Source: Abyssicoccus albus (GTDB taxonomy: Bacteria > Bacillota > Bacilli > Staphylococcales > Abyssicoccaceae). Taken from it: DNA of 64,000 nucleotides. Below the pieces are notes generated by a model. That model saw nothing but the letters and a program-made list of their open reading frames with translations. It had not been told where the DNA came from and searched no databases. The position numbers and the translations under genes are program-made. Positions 1 to 10,149 of this stretch are shown here, piece by piece; position 1 is the first letter of the stretch; every line of letters begins with the position of its first letter. Location: assembly GCF_003815035.1 (NCBI RefSeq), contig NZ_RKRK01000005.1:40729-104728 (forward strand). Reading direction: 5' to 3'.

Positions 1-166
1 CAATAATCGATAACAAGATAGACTTCAATTGATCAAATTCTTGTTTGTTTTGATATGACTTCAATACATTTTGAATGTATTGATTTTTACGTGCAAATTT
101 TGCCGCTTGTGTCGTTGCAACAATTGCCGTGACTGAAATTAAAGTATATTTCAAAAATTTATTCAT
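1..166 (-). CDS. Small membrane-anchored protein, partial (C-terminus off window)
   Basis: The 5' part of a gene that runs off the left edge; 55 codons are visible. It starts MNKFLKYTLISVTAIVATTQ, a single hydrophobic N-terminal segment (about residues 6-20) that could be a signal anchor, followed by a charged stretch rich in Lys, Gln and Asn. An AAAGGAAG ribosome site sits 7 bases before the ATG. The VanZ-like gene upstream ends at the adjacent base, so the two are probably cotranscribed. I do not recognise the family and infer no function. Confidence 0.6.
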   Translation of the reverse strand, partial: MNKFLKYTLISVTAIVATTQAAKFARKNQYIQNVLKSYQNKQEFDQLKSILLSII

Positions 167-589
167 TCATGATCTTCCTTTCATTATTAAAGCACCGAGA
201 ATAAACCCAATGCTATTTAATATAATATCATCTATATCAACCGCTCTATGGCTATACCCAATTTCTTGAAGTAAATACTGACCAATCTCAATCATCGCCG
301 GAAATAAAATAGCAAGTATCATGACTGAAGATACGTTGATATTTGGCCACATGTAAACAATATAAAGTCCTAATGGAAGAAGTAACATGATGTTCCCTAA
401 TAAATTCAGAAACACTGTATATATGTTCAAAGTCCCTTGTTCTAATCCTTTAATATATAAATCAATCGTCTTGAAAGGGGTAGTATTGACCGTGTTATAG
501 CCTAAGTCTTCTGGATTCAAAAACCATACAAAACCTAATAATATCAAAACATAAACTATAAAAATTAAAGTTATAATAACCTTCTTCAT
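167..589 (-). CDS. VanZ-like family membrane protein
   Basis: About 140 residues with four or so membrane segments: residues 5-25, a loop rich in polar residues, then roughly 58-80, 88-110 and 120-138. The layout and the conserved 'NIMLLLPLG' and late 'HRAVDIDDIILNSIG' motifs are those of the VanZ-like family (named after a teicoplanin-resistance accessory protein; most members have no known job). Two ATG codons stand in tandem (592 and 589); the AGG at 'AGTAGG' gives better spacing for the second, which I chose. It sits directly upstream of the small membrane protein at the window edge. Confidence 0.75.
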   Translation of the reverse strand: MKKVIITLIFIVYVLILLGFVWFLNPEDLGYNTVNTTPFKTIDLYIKGLEQGTLNIYTVFLNLLGNIMLLLPLGLYIVYMWPNINVSSVMILAILFPAMIEIGQYLLQEIGYSHRAVDIDDIILNSIGFILGALIMKGRS

Positions 590-723
590 CATAAACCTAC
601 TTCTCTAAACTTAATATAATCTCTAAATATAATATCATCTGGATATCTTTTAGGAGTTGATTCCAAATATCATTTAGGGGATTATATTGATCAGCATATA
701 ATCTCAATACTCTATTTTAAAAA

Positions 724-1086
724 TTAAAACTTTATTGCAGCAATCATTAATACAATCCATCCTGCAATAAATGCAACGCCACCTAATGGTGTAATCGCTC
801 CGAGCACTTTAATTTGTGTTAACGCAAGTATATATAATGAACCACTAAATAAAATGATTCCTGCTGTAAGTAAATAACCTGCCCAGTTCACATTTAATGT
901 CGTTGTACCTTGAATTACACCGATAATCAATAACCCTAACGCATGGACTAAATGATAATGTACTGCTTTCTCCCAAATACCCATATATTTTTCACTTAGC
1001 TTATCTTCAAGACCATGTGCACCAAAGGCTCCAAGCGCAACACCTAATGCCATAAATACTGAACCTAATATTAGAAATAACTTCAT
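724..1086 (-). CDS. DUF423 family membrane protein (YwdK-like)
   Basis: A 120-residue protein with four predicted membrane helices and the family signature GAFGAHGLE near residue 20, matching the DUF423 proteins of staphylococci and Bacillus YwdK; function unknown. The motif '[16 protein letters not shown]' near the C-terminus is also typical. Two tandem ATGs exist (1089 and 1086). AGAGGG lies 4 bases before the first and 7 before the second, and homologues start MKLF, so the second is preferred. It follows the ywdI-like and ung genes on the same strand. Confidence 0.8.
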   Translation of the reverse strand: MKLFLILGSVFMALGVALGAFGAHGLEDKLSEKYMGIWEKAVHYHLVHALGLLIIGVIQGTTTLNVNWAGYLLTAGIILFSGSLYILALTQIKVLGAITPLGGVAFIAGWIVLMIAAIKF

Positions 1087-1213
1087 CATGTATCCCTCTT
1101 TTATACTTAGTTTGTTTATATATCTATCCTTATTTTCTTATCAACTCTACCTATTATTTATAATATATTCTATCGTTTTAATATACTCTATATCTCATCA
1201 TACTGAATACGAT

Positions 1214-1591
1214 TTAAAAATCAAATAATGAACCACCATTTCCTACACCATCTTCAGTTTGCATAATATTATCCATAGATGATGTTACATTTGAATGACT
1301 AGATGGTTGACTCGTCGTGTTCATTGACGCACCCATTCGCTTCAGTGTTTCTTCTTTAGATAATATTTGTTCTTGTTGATTGTGTTCATTATGGGTAAGT
1401 TGTTTTGATGATAAATCTGATTTGATTTTGTCATGCTTTGTTGCCGACTTAAATGATTCATTAAGCCCGTTATCTAAATCACTCAATATGTGAATTGCAT
1501 ACATATATTTTTTGAATTCTTCATTTGTAGATGCTTCATACGCTTTATTTAATTCATGTTCAATTTTGAATAGCAATTGTTCTTTATCCAT
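1214..1591 (-). CDS. YwdI/DUF5327 family protein
   Basis: A 125-residue soluble protein with a helical N-terminal half (residues 1-50, beginning MDKEQLLFKIEHELNKAYEA) and a low-complexity polar middle rich in Ser, Asn, Gln and Thr, ending in the conserved 'GNGGSLFDF' tail. That tail and the place next to ung match the YwdI family, whose function is unknown. The start ATG shares one base with the ung stop codon (TAATG), so translation is probably coupled to ung. Confidence 0.7.
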   Translation of the reverse strand: MDKEQLLFKIEHELNKAYEASTNEEFKKYMYAIHILSDLDNGLNESFKSATKHDKIKSDLSSKQLTHNEHNQQEQILSKEETLKRMGASMNTTSQPSSHSNVTSSMDNIMQTEDGVGNGGSLFDF

Positions 1592-2241
1592 TATTTATTA
1601 TCACACCATTCAATAGGAATTTGTCCGTGGATAATTAACGCGTTATTGATTTGGCTATATGGCTTAGATCCAAAGAACCCTCGATATGCAGAGAGAGGAC
1701 TTGGATGTACAGATTCAATGATTGTATGTCTTGCGTGAATCATTGTTTTCTTCTTACGAGCATCATTTCCCCACAACACGAATGCAACATGCTCATGATG
1801 ATCAGATATTCCCTTGACAACCGCTTCTGTTAGTCGTTGCCATCCGATAAAATGATGACTCCTTGCTTCATGTGCTCTAACAGTTAGTACATTATTTAAC
1901 AATAATATACCTTGCTCTGCCCAGTCCGTTAAATCTGTCGATAATCTTGAACACCCTATGTCATCTTCTAATTCTTTTAACATATTGCGAAGTGATGGTG
2001 GCATTTTAACACCATCTTTTACAGAGAATGCTAAGCCATGAGCCTGATTAATATCATGATATGGATCTTGTCCTAATATAACAACTTTAACCTGATCAAA
2101 CGGAGTTAATTCAAACGCATTATATATTTTATTCCGTGGTGGAAATACATCATATTCTAAATATTCTTTGTCAATCTGCTTATTAATTTGCTCAATTCCA
2201 ATGTCATCACCAATCAGATTAAATAAAGTCTCCCAATCCAT
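1591..2241 (-). CDS. ung: Uracil-DNA glycosylase (family 1)
   Basis: Removes uracil from DNA, starting base-excision repair. The water-activating motif GQDPYH is present, as are 'LLLNNVLTV' and the DNA-intercalating 'HPSPLSAYRGFFGSKPYS' loop, giving a complete family 1 enzyme of 216 residues. I start at MDWETLF because GAGGTGA lies 6 bases upstream and homologues begin MEW; the open frame extends a further 20 codons without support. It diverges from pdxK across about 110 bp and is coupled to the YwdI-like gene downstream. Confidence 0.95.
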   Translation of the reverse strand: MDWETLFNLIGDDIGIEQINKQIDKEYLEYDVFPPRNKIYNAFELTPFDQVKVVILGQDPYHDINQAHGLAFSVKDGVKMPPSLRNMLKELEDDIGCSRLSTDLTDWAEQGILLLNNVLTVRAHEARSHHFIGWQRLTEAVVKGISDHHEHVAFVLWGNDARKKKTMIHARHTIIESVHPSPLSAYRGFFGSKPYSQINNALIIHGQIPIEWCDNK

Positions 2242-2352
2242 CAGACTCACCTCAAATGGCATTATAGCATAATTAAAGCTCATTAGCTTAATATATACCA
2301 TTAATCATGGTATTATAATGTTACGACATTTTTTTAGAAAAGAGGATTTCTT

Positions 2353-3183
2353 ATGACATTAAAGAAAACATTAACAATCGCAGGATCAGATACAAGTGCT
2401 GGTGCAGGGATGCAAGCTGACTTAAAAACATTCCAAGAACACTACACTTATGGAATGGTCGCACTGACGACAATCGTATCGATGGATCCTAAAACATGGT
2501 CGCACAGAGTTGATCCACTTCCATTAGAAGTATTAGATAAACAAATTGAAACAGCTTTATCAATAAATCCTGATGCGATTAAAACTGGTATGTTAGGTGT
2601 TCGTGAAATTATAGAACGTGCTGGAAAAGCATATCTCGACTCATCTGCAAAACATTTTGTAGTTGACCCAGTCATGGTATGTAAAGGTGAAGATGAAGTT
2701 TTAAACCCTGATTCAGTGGATGCAATGAATGAGTTATTATTACCACATGCAACAGTTGTTACACCAAATTTATTTGAAGCTGGACAACTTGCAAATATGT
2801 CACCATTAAAAACAATCGATGACATGAAAGTTGCTGCCCAAAAAATCTATGATCACGGTGCTAAACATGTTGTGATCAAAGGGGGTAAAGCATTCGAAGA
2901 CTCACATGCAATTGACTTATATTACGATGGCAATACATTCTACAAATTAATGACACCAAAATTTGAAACGTCATACAATCATGGTGCAGGGTGTACTTTT
3001 GCCGCAAGTGTAACAGCAAACCTTGCCAATGGTAAGCAACCGATGGAAGCGATTAAAGATGCTAAAGCATTTGTAGCCAGCGCAATTAAAAATGGGTGGA
3101 AAATGAATGACTTTGTCGGACCAGTTAATCATGGCGCATATCACAATATTGAAAAAATTAAAGTTGAAGTTGAAGAAGTATAA
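2353..3183 (+). CDS. pdxK: Pyridoxine/pyridoxal kinase of the ThiD-like ribokinase family
   Basis: Phosphorylates B6 vitamers (and possibly hydroxymethylpyrimidine) in vitamin salvage. The N-terminal 'TIAGSDTSAGAGMQADLKTF' substrate site, 'VVDPVMVCKGEDEVL' and the C-terminal anion-hole motif 'HGAGCTFAA' with catalytic Asp class context mark the ThiD/PdxK fold. At 276 residues it is full length and closely resembles the S. aureus enzyme called PdxK. AGAGGA precedes the ATG, and TATAAT at 2314-2319 may be its -10 box. First gene of an operon; its stop overlaps the yojF start. Confidence 0.9.
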   Translation: MTLKKTLTIAGSDTSAGAGMQADLKTFQEHYTYGMVALTTIVSMDPKTWSHRVDPLPLEVLDKQIETALSINPDAIKTGMLGVREIIERAGKAYLDSSAKHFVVDPVMVCKGEDEVLNPDSVDAMNELLLPHATVVTPNLFEAGQLANMSPLKTIDDMKVAAQKIYDHGAKHVVIKGGKAFEDSHAIDLYYDGNTFYKLMTPKFETSYNHGAGCTFAASVTANLANGKQPMEAIKDAKAFVASAIKNGWKMNDFVGPVNHGAYHNIEKIKVEVEEV

Positions 3184-3539
3184 TGATGCAACCGATTATT
3201 AAAGAAGAACTGCAACCATTATTACAGCGTTATGAAGGTCAAGATGTATACATTCACGTTGAGACAACGAATGGTATGTATGCATCTCACTTCAATGAAA
3301 TTGGCTTAAATACTGGCACATTCCTACGAAACATTGTCATTCGCTTCGAGCATGCTAATATTATGGGTGATTCAAAGGAAGGCTATCGAATTGGTTTGAA
3401 ATTAGCTCAAGGATGGGTATATGTCCAAGGACTAACACATTATTTGGATGATCAGGAAATGCTAATTATACACGGAATTAATGCTCAAGGACAATTAGCA
3501 AGTAGTCTTCAGCTCAGTATGACACCGTTCAATGAATAG
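3183..3539 (+). CDS. yojF: YojF family protein (DUF1806)
   Basis: A 118-residue protein of the YojF family, which is commonly found beside bshB2 in Bacillus and staphylococci. No catalytic motif is evident; conserved features are 'HVETTNGMYA', 'GTFLRN' and 'LAQGWVYVQGLTHY'. The gene overlaps the pdxK stop codon (TAATGATG; either ATG could be used) and lies 11 bp before bshB2. The tight pairing suggests a link to bacillithiol metabolism, but this is inference from context. Confidence 0.8.
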   Translation: MMQPIIKEELQPLLQRYEGQDVYIHVETTNGMYASHFNEIGLNTGTFLRNIVIRFEHANIMGDSKEGYRIGLKLAQGWVYVQGLTHYLDDQEMLIIHGINAQGQLASSLQLSMTPFNE

Positions 3540-3550
3540 GAGATTTAATC

Positions 3551-4210
3551 ATGACTAACAATATATTAATCGTATTCCCACATCCAGATGATGAAGCATT
3601 TGGAGTATCTGGAACCATTATGCAACATATTGAAGATGGGGATCACGTCACATATGCATGCCTTACATTAGGTGAAATGGGACGAAACTTAGGCAATCCA
3701 CCAATCGCTACAAGGGAATCATTACGAAATATACGAAAAGAAGAATTGATCAATGCGAGTAAAGTGATGGGGATTCAAGATTTAAGAATGCTTGGATATC
3801 GCGATAAAACAGTTGAATTCGAACCTTTCGACCAACTGACTGCACACATTAAATCAATCATCGATGAACTGAATCCAACGAAAATCATCTCTTTCTATCC
3901 AGGATTTTGTGTACATCCTGATCACGAAGCAACAGCAAGTGCAGTTATCGAAGCAGTTAAACAATTAGAACCTTCGGTTAGACCAATGTTGCACCTCGTT
4001 GCTTTTAGTAACGATACTGAAGAAAAACTTGGTGCACCTGATGTCGAGTACAACATTAGCCAATTCACTGAAAGAAAATTAAAAACATTAGAACAACACG
4101 CATCACAAACCGGGCCAATGTTAGAGAAATTAGCTAATGATTCACAAGTATCCGATGAAGAACGTGATCGTTGGTTGAAATATGAACGCTTTTATACGTA
4201 CAAAGTTTAA
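3551..4210 (+). CDS. bshB2: Bacillithiol biosynthesis deacetylase BshB2 (LmbE-like)
   Basis: Zn-dependent deacetylase that removes acetyl from GlcNAc-malate during bacillithiol synthesis, or acts on bacillithiol conjugates. The LmbE/PIG-L zinc motif PHPDDEAFG is at residues 10-18 and the second His motif 'FCVHPDHEA' near residue 120. Length (219) is normal. AGGAG is well placed before the ATG. It lies between yojF and folE2 in one operon; bshA and bshC are not in the window. Confidence 0.9.
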   Translation: MTNNILIVFPHPDDEAFGVSGTIMQHIEDGDHVTYACLTLGEMGRNLGNPPIATRESLRNIRKEELINASKVMGIQDLRMLGYRDKTVEFEPFDQLTAHIKSIIDELNPTKIISFYPGFCVHPDHEATASAVIEAVKQLEPSVRPMLHLVAFSNDTEEKLGAPDVEYNISQFTERKLKTLEQHASQTGPMLEKLANDSQVSDEERDRWLKYERFYTYKV

Positions 4211-4222
4211 GGAGTTACTGTT

Positions 4223-5107
4223 ATGACAGAAGAAAAATACGATTTAACAACACGAGTCGGTCGCTTTAAGCACTTTGGCTCAGTTGACCCAATTGAAGGA
4301 ACAAAGCCGACTCAAAAAGAAGATATGAAAGATTTGCAACAGACGAAAAAAGACTTTCTATTTGCAATTGATCATGTCGGTATTAATCAAGTAAAATATC
4401 CGGTCATTATCGATCATATGCAAAGCGTCGGAAATTTCTCATTATCGACTTCTTTAACACGTGATGAAAAAGGAATCAATATGTCACGTCTCATCGAATC
4501 TTTAGAGTTACATTATCATAATGGTATTGAACTATCATTTGAATCGTTATCATCTTTAACAGAATCTATTCGCACGAAAATGAAACAAAACTCTGCTCAA
4601 GTAGAGGTCAAATCAACTTGGTTCTATGACAAAGCATCACCGGTCACACAATTGACCGGACGCGCACATGCTCAAATAGGTTATACAATCAATAAAGATG
4701 AAAACAATGAAGATAGAAAGTTCTACATGCAATCTGATGTGACGACATTATGTCCATGCTCAAAAGAAATCAGTGAATATTCCGCTCACAATCAACGTGG
4801 TACCGTCACAGTTTCATTAGACCTTTATGACCATAAAGATATCCCAAAAAATCATAAAGAAATCGTATTAGAGATTATGGAAGCCAATGCAAGTAGTCAA
4901 CTTTATCCAATTCTTAAACGAACAGACGAGAAGAAAGTTACCGAGCGTGCTTATGAAAATCCACGATTTGTTGAAGATATTCTAAGGTTAATTGCTTACG
5001 ACCTCGTTGAATTAGATTGGGTTAAAGGATTTACATTAATATGTGAGAATAAAGAGTCGATTCATCAACATGATGCATATAGTCAATTAACATACAATAA
5101 GGAGTAA
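4223..5107 (+). CDS. folE2: GTP cyclohydrolase FolE2 (type IB)
   Basis: Converts GTP to 7,8-dihydroneopterin triphosphate, the first step of folate synthesis. Type IB enzymes tolerate metals other than zinc. Family marks are '[14 protein letters not shown]', the catalytic-cysteine motif '[20 protein letters not shown]' and '[11 protein letters not shown]'; 294 residues is full length. GGAG precedes the ATG. It is the last gene of the pdxK operon and its stop codon lies inside the terminator stem that follows. Confidence 0.93.
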   Translation: MTEEKYDLTTRVGRFKHFGSVDPIEGTKPTQKEDMKDLQQTKKDFLFAIDHVGINQVKYPVIIDHMQSVGNFSLSTSLTRDEKGINMSRLIESLELHYHNGIELSFESLSSLTESIRTKMKQNSAQVEVKSTWFYDKASPVTQLTGRAHAQIGYTINKDENNEDRKFYMQSDVTTLCPCSKEISEYSAHNQRGTVTVSLDLYDHKDIPKNHKEIVLEIMEANASSQLYPILKRTDEKKVTERAYENPRFVEDILRLIAYDLVELDWVKGFTLICENKESIHQHDAYSQLTYNKE

Positions 5108-5129
5108 AGCGATAATCGCTTTACTCCTT
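5099..5129 (+). terminator. Terminator after folE2
   Basis: A perfect 14-bp stem (AAGGAGTAAAGCGA) with a three-base loop, followed by TTATTGTTG. The folE2 stop codon lies inside the left arm. The uridine run is modest, but stem strength and position support an intrinsic terminator, possibly acting in both directions. Confidence 0.75.
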
Positions 5130-5172
5130 ATTGTTGTATAGAGTACTATTACATTGTTAATGTGTCACAATA

Positions 5173-6060
5173 CTAATCATTGTATTGTAACTTAGAAAAG
5201 TCTTCATTTAGGGCACTTTCTATTGCGAGTGCAACACCATCTTCTTCATTACTAACGGTAATATAATCTGCCAATGCACTGACAACCGTTGGAGAATTTT
5301 CCATAGCAACACTTGTTCCAACTACTTTAAGCATTGACACATCATTTAAATTATCACCAATTGCCATACAATCTGCCAGATCTATATTCAACTCATCTGC
5401 AATCGCTTTAATCGCAACACCTTTTTGAGCTTTAACATTTGTAATCTCGATATTATTTTGACTCGATGACGATACAGCTAAATCTTCAGATTTAGAAAGT
5501 TCATTTTTCACTCGATCTAATTTCGCTGAATTATGAGAAGTCGCTAATATTTTCATTACTCTTTCATTATCTTTTTTGTAGATTTCTTTATAATTATCTA
5601 CTTCTACAAGCGTTCCTTTATCGATTCTTTTTTGGATTTTTTGTCTGATTTTTTCAACCTCTGGTTTTTGTCCCATTTTTTCAGCGATATCAATATATAT
5701 TTGCAACTCTCTCTCTTTATCTAGTATATATATCTTTTGATCTGTATAAACTTGATAATAGATATCTTCACTTTGTAATATTTCACTAATTAATTTAATC
5801 TGTTCATCTTCTAGATTTTGTTGAACAGTGATTTCATGCTTTTTATTACGCATTTCTGCACCATTCAAACAAATTAATGGGAGTTCCAACGATTCACCTT
5901 TGATTGCATCCAAAGCCTCTTGATATGCACGACCTGTAGCAATGGTTACATATACACCTTGCTCAAGTGCTCCATTAATAGCATCTACATTTCTTTTGGA
6001 TACTTCATGACTTGTATTCAACAACGTGCCATCCATATCGATTGCGATTAACTTTACCAT
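5173..6060 (-). CDS. Cof-type HAD-superfamily phosphatase
   Basis: Cytoplasmic HAD phosphatase of the Cof/YidA type, probably acting on sugar phosphates or flavin/PLP-type phosphates. Motif I DMDGTLLNT has Asp8 and Asp10, motif II is in 'IATGRAY', and motifs III/IV are 'KGVAIKAIA' and 'AIGDNLNDVSML'. The type-C2 cap fills residues 85-185 and is rich in Lys and Glu. Length 295 is slightly long for the family (usually about 270). It stands convergent to folE2 and apart from tadA. Confidence 0.85.
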   Translation of the reverse strand: MVKLIAIDMDGTLLNTSHEVSKRNVDAINGALEQGVYVTIATGRAYQEALDAIKGESLELPLICLNGAEMRNKKHEITVQQNLEDEQIKLISEILQSEDIYYQVYTDQKIYILDKERELQIYIDIAEKMGQKPEVEKIRQKIQKRIDKGTLVEVDNYKEIYKKDNERVMKILATSHNSAKLDRVKNELSKSEDLAVSSSSQNNIEITNVKAQKGVAIKAIADELNIDLADCMAIGDNLNDVSMLKVVGTSVAMENSPTVVSALADYITVSNEEDGVALAIESALNEDFSKLQYND

Positions 6061-6169
6061 CTTATAAACTCCTTCGTATAAACAATCTATTCAATTTATA
6101 AAATTTGTGAATTTATACTTAAATTCATTAAACATTAATACAACTATTATTTTATCAATATCACTACTT

Positions 6170-6670
<501 letters not shown>

Positions 6671-6718
6671 TTAAAATGAGTAAGTTAATCTGAATAAATA
6701 GTAAAGGAATGCATCTAA

Positions 6719-7378
6719 ATGTCTTCATTACCCAATCATACTACAATAACAATTGCCGGCACAGTCGGCATTGGAAAGAGTACGTTAACTAAAGCACTCG
6801 CAAATAAATTAAACTTTAAAACATCTTTCGAAAATGTAGATCACAATCCATATCTTGAAAAATTCTACTCAGATTTCGAAAGGTGGAGCTTTCATTTACA
6901 AATTTTCTTCCTTGCCGAACGGTTCAAAGAACAAAAAAGAATATTCGAATATGGTGGCGGGTTCGTCCAAGATCGGTCAATATATGAGGATGTTGATATT
7001 TTTGCAAAAATGCATTATGACGGTGGGACAATGACCGCCGAAGACTACTCGACATATTATAACCTATATGAAGCAATGGTACTGTCACCCTACTTCCCTA
7101 AGCCAGATGTACTACTTTATTTAGATGCAAGCTTAGAGGATGTTCTAAATCGATTAGTTGAACGAGGACGTCAAATGGAAATAGAGACTGATAAATCATA
7201 TTGGCAAGCATTGCATAATCGATACACTGAATGGATTGAACATTTTACTGAAGTACCTGTTGTAAGAATTAATATTAATGACTATGATGTCGATGACGAG
7301 GAGTCTTTAGATCAAATCATCGAAAAAATAGCACATGTTCTGTCCGTAAGGTCAAAACATACACTATCTTCTAATTAA
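6719..7378 (+). CDS. dck: Deoxyadenosine/deoxycytidine kinase
   Basis: Salvage kinase that makes deoxynucleoside 5'-monophosphates. The P-loop GTVGIGKST is at residues 14-22, the substrate-binding DRSIYEDVDIFA near residue 85 and the LID arginines in 'RLVERGRQM' near 145. Length 219 fits Gram-positive dAK/dGK enzymes. S. aureus carries two such genes side by side (dck and dgk) between tadA and the HAD gene; here only one is present. Which nucleoside is preferred cannot be told by eye. Confidence 0.85.
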   Translation: MSSLPNHTTITIAGTVGIGKSTLTKALANKLNFKTSFENVDHNPYLEKFYSDFERWSFHLQIFFLAERFKEQKRIFEYGGGFVQDRSIYEDVDIFAKMHYDGGTMTAEDYSTYYNLYEAMVLSPYFPKPDVLLYLDASLEDVLNRLVERGRQMEIETDKSYWQALHNRYTEWIEHFTEVPVVRININDYDVDDEESLDQIIEKIAHVLSVRSKHTLSSN

Positions 7379-7398
7379 ATCAATACATCAGTTTGAAT

Positions 7399-8088
7399 TT
7401 ATTCTGTAAATATCGATAATTTCATAATCTGACCTATGCGGTCAACATAATAATCTGCAGCCTCTTGTAAATGGACATTATCCCCAATAATAATTGACCT
7501 TACATTAGAATTTTGAGCTAATTCTATATCTTTCATACTATCACCAACTATTATTATACGATCTGAATGATATAATGACGTGATCGGCTCTATAAATTGT
7601 TTATCTGATTTATTAGAGCCTTTTTCGTCTGAGCATATAATGTAGTCAAAATATTTACTTAAGTTAAATTTATCAACAAACATTTGCGTACTATACTGCT
7701 GATCATTTGTAACAAGCCCAAGGACAAAACCCGCATTCTTCATTTTATTTAATACATTTTTTGCATCATCTACAACAGTCATCGAATGGTATAAGTCCTC
7801 TTTATGGTCTGTATTATATGTGTTAAACCAATGTGCTACATCCGCTTTCGCATAACGGTTTAACACTCGAATTACATCAGATGTCGAACCACTCATCGAT
7901 ACACCATTCAAATCAATATCCTGTTCATGAATACCTAATTCAAATAGTAATTCATCGATTTGATCGATTCCATATGCTTCACTGAAATCTTGAATAAGCG
8001 CTCTAATATATGGTACCCATGTTTTGTTCATATCAAGTAATGTGCCATCTTTATCGAATAAGACTACGTCAATGTTAGACTGATTCAT
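7399..8088 (-). CDS. HAD-family hydrolase, phosphoglycolate phosphatase-like
   Basis: A 229-residue HAD phosphatase: motif I FDKDGTLLDM (Asp12, Asp14), motif II 'LGLVTNDQ', conserved Lys in 'NKSDKQF' and motif IV 'IIIVGDSMKDIELAQN'. The helical cap at residues 25-95 is of the C1 type. Substrate unknown. Its ATG overlaps the ilvE stop (TAATG), so it is translationally coupled to ilvE, an arrangement also seen in S. aureus. Confidence 0.85.
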   Translation of the reverse strand: MNQSNIDVVLFDKDGTLLDMNKTWVPYIRALIQDFSEAYGIDQIDELLFELGIHEQDIDLNGVSMSGSTSDVIRVLNRYAKADVAHWFNTYNTDHKEDLYHSMTVVDDAKNVLNKMKNAGFVLGLVTNDQQYSTQMFVDKFNLSKYFDYIICSDEKGSNKSDKQFIEPITSLYHSDRIIIVGDSMKDIELAQNSNVRSIIIGDNVHLQEAADYYVDRIGQIMKLSIFTE

Positions 8089-9152
8089 TATATTTTTTCA
8101 ATCCAATGATGACATCGTTCGTCATTTATATCCCCGAATTGAATACCTGTCAATGTATCATAAATATCTTGAGTTAATTCACCCGTTTGTTTGTCATTCA
8201 CGATAATCTCTTTATCATCTTCAAAAACTAATTTACCAACCGATGCAATGACGACTGCTGTTCCCGTTCCAAAAATTTCTTCCAACGTACCTTTTTCATG
8301 TGCTTCGATGACTTCGTCAATACTAATCGGACGCTCTTCCACTGTATAACCTTGCTTTTGTAATATTTCAATCACCGACTTGCGCGTAATACCAGGCAGA
8401 ACACTTCCATTTAACTTCGGTGTGATGATTTTTCCGTCAATTTTGAAGAAAATATTCATACTGCCGACCTCTTCAATATACTTTCTCTCAACACCATCTA
8501 ACCACATTGCTTGGCTACATCCTTTGTCTGCTGCTTTTTGTTGACCAATTAAGCTTCCAGCATAATTTCCTGCTACTTTAGCAAAACCTGTTCCACCTCT
8601 AACTGCTCTCACATATTGTTGTTCGACATATATATCAATTGGTTTTAATCCACCGCGGAAATACGATTTAACCGGTGATGTAATGATAATCATTTGATAT
8701 TCATGACTTACATCTAACCCAACTTGAGGTTCAGTTGCAATCATGAACGGTCTAATATACAATGCTTGTCCTTCTTCAGTTGGTACAAACGCTCGATCAA
8801 TATCAACCAATTGTTTTAACGCATCCACCATGAAATCAACATCAACTGTTGGCATTGCGATTCGTTTTGCAGAACGATTTAATCTTTCAAAATTCTCATT
8901 TGGTCTGAATAGCTGAATTTCACCGTTATTCTCATATGCTTTCATCCCTTCAAAAATCGCTTGCCCATAATGTAAGATCTGAGCAGCAGGTGATAATGAA
9001 AGATTTTCATAAGGCTTAATCTCAGCATCATGCCACCCTATTCCATCTTTATAATGCATAACAAACATGTGATCACCCATGACTGTTCCAAAATGATCTG
9101 GTGCTTCAACATGTTGAGTAGAGTTATCTAGGCGTGTAATTTTTAATTCCAT
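8088..9152 (-). CDS. ilvE: Branched-chain amino acid aminotransferase
   Basis: PLP enzyme that interconverts Leu, Ile and Val with their 2-oxo acids using 2-oxoglutarate. The Schiff-base lysine lies in 'GGTGFAKVAGNYAGS' and the downstream 'GTGTAVVIASVGK' binds the phosphate. At 354 residues it is a full-length class IV (BCAT type 2) enzyme. An AAGGAG site precedes the ATG. It is the upstream member of a pair with the HAD gene. In S. aureus the neighbour on its other side is the tdh-like epimerase, here 11 kb away. Confidence 0.93.
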   Translation of the reverse strand: MELKITRLDNSTQHVEAPDHFGTVMGDHMFVMHYKDGIGWHDAEIKPYENLSLSPAAQILHYGQAIFEGMKAYENNGEIQLFRPNENFERLNRSAKRIAMPTVDVDFMVDALKQLVDIDRAFVPTEEGQALYIRPFMIATEPQVGLDVSHEYQMIIITSPVKSYFRGGLKPIDIYVEQQYVRAVRGGTGFAKVAGNYAGSLIGQQKAADKGCSQAMWLDGVERKYIEEVGSMNIFFKIDGKIITPKLNGSVLPGITRKSVIEILQKQGYTVEERPISIDEVIEAHEKGTLEEIFGTGTAVVIASVGKLVFEDDKEIIVNDKQTGELTQDIYDTLTGIQFGDINDERCHHWIEKI

Positions 9153-9287
9153 AAATCATTCTCCTTTTTAATTCCTTACTTTGTATAGTATATTAATGGT
9201 ATATGACTAAATGACATAAGTTGTCATCATTATATACAAATACATATTATCATCTTTACTATTCATCATATCATTGAGGTGACATAC

Positions 9288-10121
9288 ATGTACATTGGAT
9301 CGAATGACGTAAAATTGTACTATGAAGACATCAGCGAAGGGTATCCTATAATTTTTATTCACGGTTTAACTGTCGATCATCGTGTATTAAAACATAGTAT
9401 TGAACCTATCTTCGAACAACATCACGATTTAGACCAAAAATTTAGAAGAATATATTTTGACTTACCCGCCATGGGACGTACAAAAAATGATCGCCACATA
9501 AAATCAACGGACGATATAGTCAATGTACTCATTACTGCAATTAAAGAAGTCATCGGGGATCAAAAATTTATTATCGTTGGGCAATCATATGGGGGATATT
9601 TATCTAGGGCAATCATAAAACGAATGCACTCACAAGTTACAAATGCTGGATTTATTTGTCCTGTAATCATTGCTGATCATTCGATGAGAGAACTCCCAAA
9701 AAAGCAAGTGTTAGAGCGTTCTGAGAGTGTGTACGATGACACAGTCAATGAAGAAGATAAGCAACAATTCGAATCAGAAGGGGTAATCATTACACCAAGA
9801 ACTTTAAGACGGGTTGCAAAGGATATATGGCCCGGTTATAGATTAAGAAGAAAAGCACATATCCAAGAAATTCAACAAAATTATATCTTTTCACAACCGC
9901 TAAATGATTTTATCTTTGAAGGTGTATCTTTATTTTTACTCGGTAAAGAAGACCATATCGTTGGATATCAAGATGCAATCAATATCGCAGATCAATTTGT
10001 CTATGCTAGTTACGCGATTCTACATCGAGCAGGACACAACTTACAAATCGAACAAGTACAAGCCTTTAACATGCACATTCAACAATGGTTTAATCAGATT
10101 ATCAAAGAGCAAAAATTATAA
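9288..10121 (+). CDS. Alpha/beta hydrolase
   Basis: A 277-residue alpha/beta-hydrolase: oxyanion region 'FIHGLTVDHRVL' near residue 26, nucleophile elbow GQSYGG (Ser) near 105, acid probably Asp in 'LGKEDHIV' and catalytic His in 'RAGHNLQIEQ'. The substrate is unknown. I start at MYIGSNDV because GAGGTG lies about 6 bases before that ATG; an upstream GTG is unsupported. It is convergent with the nine-gene operon to its right and, like it, lies between ilvE and the tdh-like gene. Confidence 0.82.
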   Translation: MYIGSNDVKLYYEDISEGYPIIFIHGLTVDHRVLKHSIEPIFEQHHDLDQKFRRIYFDLPAMGRTKNDRHIKSTDDIVNVLITAIKEVIGDQKFIIVGQSYGGYLSRAIIKRMHSQVTNAGFICPVIIADHSMRELPKKQVLERSESVYDDTVNEEDKQQFESEGVIITPRTLRRVAKDIWPGYRLRRKAHIQEIQQNYIFSQPLNDFIFEGVSLFLLGKEDHIVGYQDAINIADQFVYASYAILHRAGHNLQIEQVQAFNMHIQQWFNQIIKEQKL

Positions 10122-10149
10122 CGCTATCAAACTTATAAATTGATAGCGT
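10121..10149. terminator. Hairpin between convergent genes
   Basis: A 10-bp inverted repeat ACGCTATCAA/TTGATAGCGT with a nine-base loop lies between the convergent hydrolase and PHP genes. On the plus strand it is followed by GCTCCTTTTT. It overlaps the last codons of the PHP gene and probably ends transcription from the left, possibly from both sides. Confidence 0.55.

Noticed and set aside
9904..10143. 79-codon plus-strand frame
   Set aside because: Overlaps the end of the alpha/beta hydrolase in another frame and lacks a ribosome site.
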